Assembly: GCF_022095615.2 (NCBI RefSeq)
Contig: NZ_CP155560.1
Span: 248,001-312,000 of the forward strand
DNA from: Bacillus thuringiensis
Lineage (GTDB): Bacteria > Bacillota > Bacilli > Bacillales > Bacillaceae_G
Direction of reading: 5' to 3'
DNA: 64,000 bases
Every line of letters begins with the position of its first letter. The stretch's first letter is position 1. The notes under the pieces were generated by a model. It was not told the DNA's origin. It saw only the letters and a program-made list of their open reading frames with translations, and ran no database searches. Positions 34,886-41,182 of this stretch are shown here, piece after piece. The position numbers and the translations under genes are program-made.

Positions 34886-35185
34886 TTATTGTATCGGTCC
34901 TAATAATCCCATAATATCTTCTGCCTTTTGGTTTTCGATGCTATAGTAAATTTCTAATCCCTGACGATTCCCTCTTAGAACCTTCCCTCTCATTTTAGAT
35001 AAGTGTTGGGAAACTGTTGATTGTGGAATGTTTAAAATTTCGGTCATTTGGGTTACATTTAGTGTTTTATGTTTTGAAAGCTCATTGATCAGTTTTAAAC
35101 GCATTGGGTGTGCCATAAGTTTTAAAAGCTCTACATCCTCTTCTAAAATCGTGTTCTCTACATGCTGATTCGCAAATCTTGTCAT
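34886..35185 (-). CDS. ArsR/SmtB family regulator, PagR-like
   Basis: The protein is 99 aa, exactly the length of B. anthracis PagR. It has the same key blocks: LMAHPMRLKLINELSKHKTL, NVTQMTEIL, PQSTVSQHLSKMRGKVL, NRQGLEIYYSI and a LLGPIQ-type tail. PagR is a dimeric winged-helix repressor encoded on pXO1 that controls pagA and the S-layer genes; plasmid paralogues are common in the B. cereus group. There are no metal-binding Cys pairs, so it is not a metal sensor. Start ATG 35185 has AAGGGAGAGCGGATAC before it. The target here is unknown; the next minus-strand gene downstream is the broken methyltransferase. Confidence 0.85.
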   Translation of the reverse strand: MTRFANQHVENTILEEDVELLKLMAHPMRLKLINELSKHKTLNVTQMTEILNIPQSTVSQHLSKMRGKVLRGNRQGLEIYYSIENQKAEDIMGLLGPIQ

Positions 35186-35339
35186 AGTATCCGCTCTCCC
35201 TTATTTGTTTACTTCTATTGTAGCGAAACTTCCGTATTACATAATATTAGTATGTTTGAATGTTTGTTATAAATGATATTAAATAAATTATACAATTTTA
35301 CTTTGTGGTAGTAGTGTAGTTAATGTGTGGTTTGTATGA

Positions 35340-35640
35340 AGTTTTAAATTGTGGCAGTTTGCAATATGGTCTCTTTATTGCTGATGCCCCTCATGAACTT
35401 AGAACACCACTTACAAATATATTATTACGGGGTACAGCAAATCGACCTAATCAGCTATATAACGTTCTAAATATTATGTACGGTGACTCAAAACGCATCA
35501 TAAAGTTAGTAGAAGATGTATTGTTTCTTGCATAAATGAATCGTGAATATAGACTACATGTATCGGAAACTAATTTAACTAAACTCATCCGGCAGATGCA
35601 GAAACTGTTAAGTGCTTTAAGCGGACATCGACACATATCA
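35340..35640 (+). pseudogene. Sensor histidine kinase fragment
   Basis: A plus-strand segment carries the HisKA signature DAPHELRTPLTN and then NVLNIMYGDSKRIIKLVEDV LFLA. This is the first helices of a kinase dimerisation domain, with DAPHEL where DASHEL is usual. A TAA follows LFLA, and the next frame (MNREYRLHVSETNLTKLIRQ) continues the same kinase without membrane part or ATPase domain. The preceding 'MCGLYEVLNCGSLQYGLFI' is not kinase-like. It is a decayed internal fragment with no function. Confidence 0.65.
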
Positions 35641-35835
35641 TATGATCTAATATTATCAATAAGCAGTTAATAGACTGGGTGTGTAATACTTGTGCTTACA
35701 AAGTGAGAATAATGATTTCTGAAATTGTATTGTCTACCGAATTGGCTTTAATACCATACAAATCAGAGTATCTAAATGAGACCTCTTTCCATTTCCTTGT
35801 GTTATGGTGTATTCCCATAGTTTGCAAATCCATAA
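35641..35835. other. Intergenic, no gene seen
   Basis: Residual AT-rich sequence between the kinase remnant and the terminator. No frame here resembles a known protein. Confidence 0.3.
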
Positions 35836-35884
35836 AAATAGATTACCTGCACACTAAAAAGTATAGCGCACAGGTAATCTATTT
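35836..35884 (-). terminator. Terminator of the 5'-nucleotidase gene
   Basis: AAATAGATTACCTG pairs with CAGGTAATCTATTT around a 21-base loop. It starts 22 bases beyond the stop codon on the minus strand. Confidence 0.75.
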
Positions 35885-35905
35885 ATTATTGAGATTTATA
35901 AAAAA

Positions 35906-37495
35906 CTAATTTATTTTTTGAATTCTTCCATCAATAATAGCCTGAATTGGTTCTTTTGATTTTTTTATATAATCTACTAATGCTTCAAAATCAGTTGGTC
36001 CTGTTTCAGCATCTTTCCCGTTTTTAAAGGACACAAATCCATCTCCGCCTGAAGCTAGAAATGCGTTCGCAACGACGCTGTAAGTTTTAGAAGGAATAAC
36101 TTCTTCTCCATTTGTTAAGCGAATATTTGTTACTTTTTCTCCATTAGGCTTGTTCGCATCCCAAGTGTATTGGATTCCTGAAATTTGAAGCATTCTTGTT
36201 ATGTCTTTTTGCCATTGTTGATTTAAAATATCACGAATGTCTTGACCCGTTAAATTTACTTTTATTAATTGATTTCCGAATGGTTGAATACCATATATCT
36301 CTCCCCATGTAATATCACCTGCATCTAAGTCATTACGAATACCACCAGGATTCATAAGAGCAATTTGGGATTGCATTGTTGCACGCTGAGCATCAGCAAC
36401 TAAATTTCCGAGGGTAGATTCACCAGCTGTATTTAGTTTGCGATCTAGTGGAGCAATAGACTTACCTACTACTTCATTGACCAGAGGTGCGATTTTTTCT
36501 TGATATTTTTCCATCTTCTTCTTTATTTTTTTATCAGGCTCTATGCCTTCATGGTAAGTTGTAACAATTTCTGCTTTTTTCTCAACAATATCTTTTGTCT
36601 TACGATCAATCTTTACATCAACATCAGCAAAAGCCATACCATAAGAATTTGCTTGTACAACAAGTTTATTATTAACAGTCCCATTTACATAAGTGTGGCT
36701 ATGTCCTCCAAAAATAACATCGACTTCTGGATCAGTCTCATTTGCTAATCGGACGATATCACCATTTGTTACGCCATTTCCATCTGTTGTCCCCCCGTTA
36801 TGTGCAAGAACAACGATAGATTTAACTCCTAGTTTTTTTAATTGCTTTACGGATTTGTTGATGGCTTCAACTTCATCTGTAATTTCTACATTCTTTAGCA
36901 TAGTAGGCATAACAAGGTTAGGAACATCTGTTGTTACGACTCCGATAAATCCAACAGGAACTCCTTGTACCTTTTTTATAGTAAATGGTGGTAAAAATAG
37001 ACGACCAGTGGATTTATTATAAAAATTTGCGGCAACATATGGGAATTTTGCTCCTTTAAAATTACCTGTTTTCTCATGATATCCACCATAAATAAGACGG
37101 TTCATTTCTTCAACGCCTTCATCAAATTCATGATTTCCGATGGTTCCAACATCGAATTTCAAATCATTTAGAAATTCAATCGTAGGTTCATCTTGTAATA
37201 ATGCTGAAACAGGAGTACTTGCTCCAACAACATCTCCAGCATGTACCTTTAATGTATTTGGATTTTGTTTTTCACGATCACGTAAATAAGCTCCTAAGTA
37301 CTCGATTCCCCCTGCATCTTTATTGTTAATTTTTTTTACAGTGTCTAGTTGCCCATGAAAATCGTTAATACCGAGCATTTGTACATCTATGTAGCGATTT
37401 GAATCTGTACTTGCTTGCGCTGAAGGCGCAGCAAATGCACTTGAAAAAGTAATTGTACTTATTGCTAAAGCAACTGGAATAATTTTTTTCAACAT
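35906..37495 (-). CDS. Secreted 5'-nucleotidase / metallophosphoesterase
   Basis: The protein is 529 aa. It has a signal peptide (MLKKIIPVALAISTITFSSA, AFA-type cleavage near residue 22-28) and then a calcineurin-like phosphoesterase domain with GINDFHGQLD, AGDVVGAS, GNHEFDEG, VLAHNGG and GGHSHTY metal-binding blocks. The C-terminal 5'-nucleotidase domain has NPGGIRNDLDAGDITWGEIY and ASGGDGF. All motifs of UshA/YfkN-type enzymes are present. It is likely exported and hydrolyses extracellular nucleotides or nucleotide sugars, giving phosphate and nucleosides. There is no LPXTG anchor, so it is probably free or loosely attached. Start ATG 37495 follows GGGGAGAGGAAATTTT. Confidence 0.93.
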   Translation of the reverse strand: MLKKIIPVALAISTITFSSAFAAPSAQASTDSNRYIDVQMLGINDFHGQLDTVKKINNKDAGGIEYLGAYLRDREKQNPNTLKVHAGDVVGASTPVSALLQDEPTIEFLNDLKFDVGTIGNHEFDEGVEEMNRLIYGGYHEKTGNFKGAKFPYVAANFYNKSTGRLFLPPFTIKKVQGVPVGFIGVVTTDVPNLVMPTMLKNVEITDEVEAINKSVKQLKKLGVKSIVVLAHNGGTTDGNGVTNGDIVRLANETDPEVDVIFGGHSHTYVNGTVNNKLVVQANSYGMAFADVDVKIDRKTKDIVEKKAEIVTTYHEGIEPDKKIKKKMEKYQEKIAPLVNEVVGKSIAPLDRKLNTAGESTLGNLVADAQRATMQSQIALMNPGGIRNDLDAGDITWGEIYGIQPFGNQLIKVNLTGQDIRDILNQQWQKDITRMLQISGIQYTWDANKPNGEKVTNIRLTNGEEVIPSKTYSVVANAFLASGGDGFVSFKNGKDAETGPTDFEALVDYIKKSKEPIQAIIDGRIQKIN

Positions 37496-37549
37496 AAAAT
37501 TTCCTCTCCCCTAATTAAAATCTGACATAATACGTTGTTATTTTAATAT

Positions 37550-37585
37550 ATTAGTAGAATTTTTTCTATAAAAAATTCTACTAAT
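37550..37585. terminator. 16-bp perfect hairpin upstream of the nucleotidase gene
   Basis: ATTAGTAGAATTTTTT and AAAAAATTCTACTAAT pair around CTAT. It lies about 55 bp before the gene start, so it may end a lost upstream gene or act in the leader. Confidence 0.5.
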
Positions 37586-37615
37586 TACAAAAATTAATAA
37601 TATTTTATTGTTTTC

Positions 37616-37680
37616 AGACAAAAGGTTCCTTCCTCAAGAAACGTGTAGTTAATACGTGGGAGATACATTGGCTTCGGACA
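37616..37680 (+). mobile_element. IS605-type left-end remnant
   Basis: TTCCTTCCTCAAGAAACGTG, then ACGTGGGAGATACATTGGCT resembles the left part of the 345-bp elements (CTCCTTCCTCAAGCGTGTGA, GTGGGAGATGAATTTCGG). It is diverged and lacks the rest, so it is a stub of a related element. Confidence 0.4.
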
Positions 37681-37730
37681 AGTGATGAAATGAAGACATT
37701 TTAGTTGTTAGCCATACAATGGGGTACCTG

Positions 37731-37809
37731 CCCTTTCTCATCAACCTAAGAAAACAGATGTGGGATACTTCAAAATATTATATTAGCTTGATGTACATGA
37801 ATTCTACGC
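37731..37809. repeat. Internally deleted bcr1-like repeat
   Basis: The left end GGGGTACCTGCCCTTTCTCA TCAACCTAAG and the right end ATTAGCTTGATGTACATGAA TTCTACGC are only about 80 bp apart, so half of the interior is missing. Confidence 0.45.
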
Positions 37810-37864
37810 TCTCATATACTTGGATTAAAATCATAACAACCAGCAAAAAAAGATTGCTGTAATA

Positions 37865-37974
37865 GGGGTACAGCCACATGCCCATCAAGCTAATATTTTA
37901 AAGTATCCCCTAAACGAAATTTTTCCTCTTCTACATGTAGTTATCTTATCGTAAGCATTGATGACATGTGATTC
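37865..37974. repeat. bcr1-like repeat with good left end, poor right end
   Basis: GGGGTACAGCCACATGCCCA TCAAGCTAA is a clear left end. The interior TATCCCCTAAACGAAATTTT matches other copies. TAAGCATTGATGACATGTGA near 37952 may be the decayed right end. Confidence 0.5.
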
Positions 37975-38080
37975 GAAAACGGAAGACAACATAAACTAAC
38001 CAAAGATTACATACGTAAAAAGGATTACTGTTGTTAAACAAACGACCTGATTAATTAACATAATCCTTCTTATAAGAAGG

Positions 38081-38113
38081 ACAAAAAAGCTAGTATTCTA
38101 CTAGCTTTTTTGT
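38081..38113. terminator. Strong terminator downstream of the acetyltransferase gene
   Basis: ACAAAAAAGCTAGTA pairs perfectly with TACTAGCTTTTTTGT around TTC. Confidence 0.85.
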
Positions 38114-38178
38114 ACATAAATAAATATTGGATATAAGAATTTGATTACATTTCCATGAATTTTGTTCTTAAAAATTGT

Positions 38179-38706
38179 TTATGACTTCAATTTTATTTCA
38201 TAATGGGATAGTTTTTTCCCTGGATAATCCTTATTATAAGCAAATTGGAACCCGAGTGTCTCCAATACCTTTTTTGATTTATCATTTGTAATTTTAATTC
38301 TCCCAATTAGTTTTTTAATTTCCATCGAGTTAGCAGCATACTGTATAGATGCTTTTGCAGCTTCTGTTGCATAACCACTTCCCCAAGATGCAGGATCTAA
38401 AAGGTACATAATTTCAACTTCCTCTTCTTTTTGATCTACATATCTTAAGCCACAATGTCCTATAATTTCCCCAGTACATTTATTTAATAGTGCCCATATA
38501 CCAAAGCCATATAGATTCCAATGATCTACGAATTTTTCAACATATATTTTTGCTTCTTCTTTTGTCATCCCTCTAGATGCTGCAAGCCATTTACCGACTG
38601 TATTTTGTTTTACGATGTTATAAATATCATCAATATCTTCTAAACGTACTTTTCTCATATAAAGCCGGTCTGTTGTAATTGTTTTTTCGTCTATTTTAAC
38701 ATTCAT
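38179..38706 (-). CDS. GNAT family N-acetyltransferase (RimJ/RimL type)
   Basis: The protein is about 175 aa. It begins TTDRLYMRKVRLEDIDDIYN and has the acetyl-CoA region WGSGYATEAAKASIQYA and a C-terminal VLETLGFQFAYNKDYPGKKL. This is the RimJ/RimL-like branch, which acetylates protein N-termini, amino acids or antibiotics. I chose the ATG at 38706, because AAAGGGGCGAGTTAT stands before it; a longer frame to 38781 has no site. It is a single-gene unit with its own terminator. Substrate unknown. Confidence 0.88.
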   Translation of the reverse strand: MNVKIDEKTITTDRLYMRKVRLEDIDDIYNIVKQNTVGKWLAASRGMTKEEAKIYVEKFVDHWNLYGFGIWALLNKCTGEIIGHCGLRYVDQKEEEVEIMYLLDPASWGSGYATEAAKASIQYAANSMEIKKLIGRIKITNDKSKKVLETLGFQFAYNKDYPGKKLSHYEIKLKS

Positions 38707-39092
38707 ATAACTCGCCCCTTTAGACAGTAATAAATAGTTCTTTCTAAGCCTATTATATTTTCCCGTTTTTTTCCATGACACCCATTACTTATACCTTTTC
38801 TATAGTCTATTAAATAGCGGTGCACAACACTTCTCCATCAAATTAAAATAATTTTATATCCATATCTAATTTAAATTAGTTGCTTCTTTATTTTCGGAGA
38901 TATGTTGAAATGATATAGTGCCCCCTACAAGTGATAATTTGGTGTTTTACCTCCTTTCAATCTAATTCAAGTATATTTCTTATTATGATTTCTAGCTTTT
39001 TGCAAATAAAAAAGCCCTATTGTATATGGGGTCACACGACCGAAAAAAGAAAATTTTACGTTAAGGTATAATTTTACATATTATTAAATGAT
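38707..39092. other. Intergenic, no intact gene
   Basis: Contains the acetyltransferase promoter region and, at 38946-38970, a minus-strand AAAGGAGGTAAAACACC with no start codon after it, probably the leader of a lost small gene. Nothing else is recognised. Confidence 0.35.
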
Positions 39093-39127
39093 AAAAACAC
39101 AGAGAGTATGATTTTCCCTGTGTTTTT
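39093..39127. terminator. Terminator-like hairpin
   Basis: AAAAACACAG pairs with CTGTGTTTTT around AGAGTATGATTTTCC. It overlaps the 3' end of the Tn3 transposase remnant. Confidence 0.6.
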
Positions 39128-39345
39128 ATTGCTTCTTTATTCTATTTTTTCTTGATGTCCGTAAATTTTCAAAATTAACTTTTTGATTTAAATTCCAAAT
39201 ATAATCCGCTGTAAGTGCGATATGTTCTCAGCCTAATGGAGAGATGTACTGAATATATTCCCTTGGAATATGAATGCCATTATTCCGCGATGTTTCAATT
39301 GCGAAAATGAGTAGTTGAAGTCCGCTTGCACAGTGTAATCTATTT
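39126..39345 (-). pseudogene. C-terminal remnant of a Tn3-family transposase
   Basis: The minus strand reads RLHCASGLQLLIFAIETSRN NGIHIPREYIQYISPLG, an in-frame TGA where Trp is expected, then EHIALTADYIWNLNQKVNFE NL, ending at a TAA at 39126. This matches the end of Tn3-family TnpA (compare HHMSPLGWEHINLLGEYRF in the complete copy at 41183). It differs from that transposase, so it comes from a second Tn3-type element. Only the last 65 or so codons remain. Confidence 0.72.
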
Positions 39346-39899
39346 TTGAACCTGTTCAAAAATATACTGTTGCATTTTATGGGCAAGCTCAATTGCACTT
39401 CTATCCTTATCACCTTTTAAAGTCCAGTTTATGTGTACCATAGCATTAGCAGTGTACAATTGAGCCAGATAGTCAATAGAGGCACTAGAATCGCTTAGTT
39501 TTTCGTTCAAGTAAGAAAGACAAGTTTGGTATAAAATTGTCTCCAATTCAACACGTAAATCTGCAAAAGGGACATGTACATTTAACAGTGTAGCAATCTC
39601 TGTCTTATTTGCAGCAATTTGGTCCATAATCATCTCAAGTACTTGAGCAACATTGCCTTGATTCCCAGACTTAAAGCGTAATTTTATTTCATTTTTTAAA
39701 AAAACGGCATATTTATTTACTATTTTCTCCATCAAATCATACTTATCTACAAAGTGACTATAAAAAGTGGATTTGCTAATTAACGAACGGCTACAAATTT
39801 CTTTTATTGTAATTTGATTGAAATCTTTTTCATTCAAGAGGAGAATTAGTGCTTCTGAAATATTTTTTTAGTCTTGTATATTCGAACGTCCTCTTCCAT
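39340..39899 (-). pseudogene. TetR family repressor with a frameshift in a poly-A tract
   Basis: From an ATG at 39899 (ribosome site AAAAAGGGGGATTG) the minus strand reads MEEDVRIYKTKK and then enters a run of seven A and shifts to a stop. One base further the frame reads ISEALILLLNEKDFNQITIK EICSRSLISKSTFYSHFVDK, a normal TetR N-terminus, continuing to the stop at 39340. Adding one A to the tract restores a 187-aa TetR protein. The remainder is intact. This could be a true inactivating slip, a phase-variable tract or a sequencing error. The gene is divergent from the hydrolase at 40044, the usual repressor-target layout. Confidence 0.72.
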
Positions 39900-39928
39900 A
39901 AAATCAATCCCCCTTAAAAAGAAGCTTT

Positions 39929-39956
39929 TCGAACCATTAGAATACAAATTGTTCGA
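39929..39956. promoter_or_regulatory. Candidate TetR operator between divergent genes
   Basis: TCGAAC and GTTCGA form an inverted repeat with 16-base spacing, located in the 144-bp region between the TetR start and the hydrolase start. Confidence 0.45.
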
Positions 39957-40043
39957 TTTCCTACTTATTAAACTCTTTTGCTTATTGTTAGACAAGATAG
40001 ATTCTATTACCATTGTTTTGTAATTAATAAGAGGAGGAATAAA

Positions 40044-41057
40044 ATGTTTATAAACTATGTTAACAATGAGCAATTTAATTTGCAAATCAATCGTTTCTTA
40101 AATGACTTCTATCAGGAGGATGAAAGGGCAAACAGTGATTTAAAAGGTATTATTCCAAGACTAACCGATATAGAAAGCTGGTATGAAACTTGGCTAGAAT
40201 ATGCGATAAAGCGAGAAGAACAGTACCATTATGATCTTGCATCTGTCTACTATCAAGCTGCTGAATTTTATCTAACTCCATCAGATCCTAACAAAAATAG
40301 AATGTATCAAAAATATCGCGAGACCTTCTATAAAGGTTTTAGTGATTTTGACTATGAACCCTATCAAGTTCCATATGAGAATTCCTTACTTCCAGCAGTT
40401 AAATTAATTGAGCCTGGTGCCAATAAAACGTTACTGGTATTTGGTGGCTATGATTCCTATATGGAAGAAATGGTTAAGATGATGAATTTCATTAGAGGAA
40501 TTGACTATAATATTATCGTCTTTGATGGTCCTGGGCAAGGGTCAGCATTAAAAAGTGGTTTGAAATTCATTCATAACTGGGAAAAACCAGTTGCTGCAAT
40601 AATTGACTACTTTAAATTAAATCGTGTCAGCATTATGGGAGCTTCCTGGGGAGGCTATTTAGCAATGCGTGCTGCTGCATTTGAAAAAAGGATTGACAAA
40701 GTGATTGCATTTAATATTTTCTATAGCGGTCTTGATGCATTAAAAATTCGGATGCCGGATGACGTCTGGAATAGGCTGACTACCCTTTTGACTGCTAATA
40801 AAGCAGCTGATGTCAATGCAATGATTGAAAATATGATGGCTGGAATAAGTCAGTTTATTAATCAGGATGTATTGCTTCTGGCTGGAGAAGATGATCAGTA
40901 TGTTCCAATCAGTCGTCTACCGCAAATCCAGCATGAACTGTGTAATGCAGCTTCAATTACTACGAAAGTCTTTACCAAAGAAACCGGTGGTGAACAACAC
41001 TGTCAGGCTGGCCATCGAGACTTGGCTTTTAATGAAATGAAAAATTTTCTCAAATAG
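40044..41057 (+). CDS. Alpha/beta hydrolase
   Basis: The protein is about 337 aa. I chose the ATG at 40044, preceded by AAGAGGAGGAATAA. The core has LLVFGGYDSYMEEMVKMMNF, FDGPGQGSALKSG, nucleophile elbow IMGASWGGYLAMR, acid LLAGEDDQYVP and a His in GGEQHCQAGH. It belongs to the alpha/beta hydrolases of the type with an N-terminal helical region before the core (residues 1-110), like 2,6-dihydropseudooxynicotine hydrolase-type enzymes. It has no signal peptide, so it is cytoplasmic. The divergent TetR gene probably represses it; with that gene frameshifted, expression may be constitutive. Substrate unknown. Confidence 0.88.
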   Translation: MFINYVNNEQFNLQINRFLNDFYQEDERANSDLKGIIPRLTDIESWYETWLEYAIKREEQYHYDLASVYYQAAEFYLTPSDPNKNRMYQKYRETFYKGFSDFDYEPYQVPYENSLLPAVKLIEPGANKTLLVFGGYDSYMEEMVKMMNFIRGIDYNIIVFDGPGQGSALKSGLKFIHNWEKPVAAIIDYFKLNRVSIMGASWGGYLAMRAAAFEKRIDKVIAFNIFYSGLDALKIRMPDDVWNRLTTLLTANKAADVNAMIENMMAGISQFINQDVLLLAGEDDQYVPISRLPQIQHELCNAASITTKVFTKETGGEQHCQAGHRDLAFNEMKNFLK

Positions 41058-41058
41058 A

Positions 41059-41107
41059 GGTTACCCCCCGTGCCCATCAACCTAAGAATTAAGAATTACT
41101 CCAAAAC
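41059..41107. repeat. Left part of a bcr1-like repeat interrupted by the Tn3-type transposon
   Basis: GGTTACCCCCCGTGCCCATC AACCTAAG, then AAGAATTACTCCAAAAC, is a normal left half. The right half resumes at 46697-46789 after the transposon. Removing the transposon and one AAAAC restores a unit of about 137 bp. Confidence 0.75.
41103..41107 (+). repeat. Target site duplication AAAAC (left)
   Basis: AAAAC here and at 46697-46701 flank the 38-bp inverted repeats exactly. Five-base duplications are diagnostic of Tn3-family transposition. Confidence 0.9.
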
Positions 41108-41145
41108 GGGGTACCGTCAGGAAAATGCGGATTTACAACGCTAAG
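41108..41145 (+). repeat. Tn3-family terminal inverted repeat, left
   Basis: A 38-bp repeat beginning GGGGTACCGTCAGG and ending ACGCTAAG, as in Tn1546/Tn4430-like transposons. It matches 46659-46696 at 37 of 38 positions in inverse orientation. Confidence 0.95.
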
Positions 41146-41182
41146 CTCATTTTTCTGACGATTACCCCCTATTTGAACAATG

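Noticed and set aside
35323..35535. A functional small histidine-kinase-like protein
   Set aside because: It contains only part of the dimerisation domain, lacks the ATPase domain, and the kinase sequence continues in another frame after the stop.
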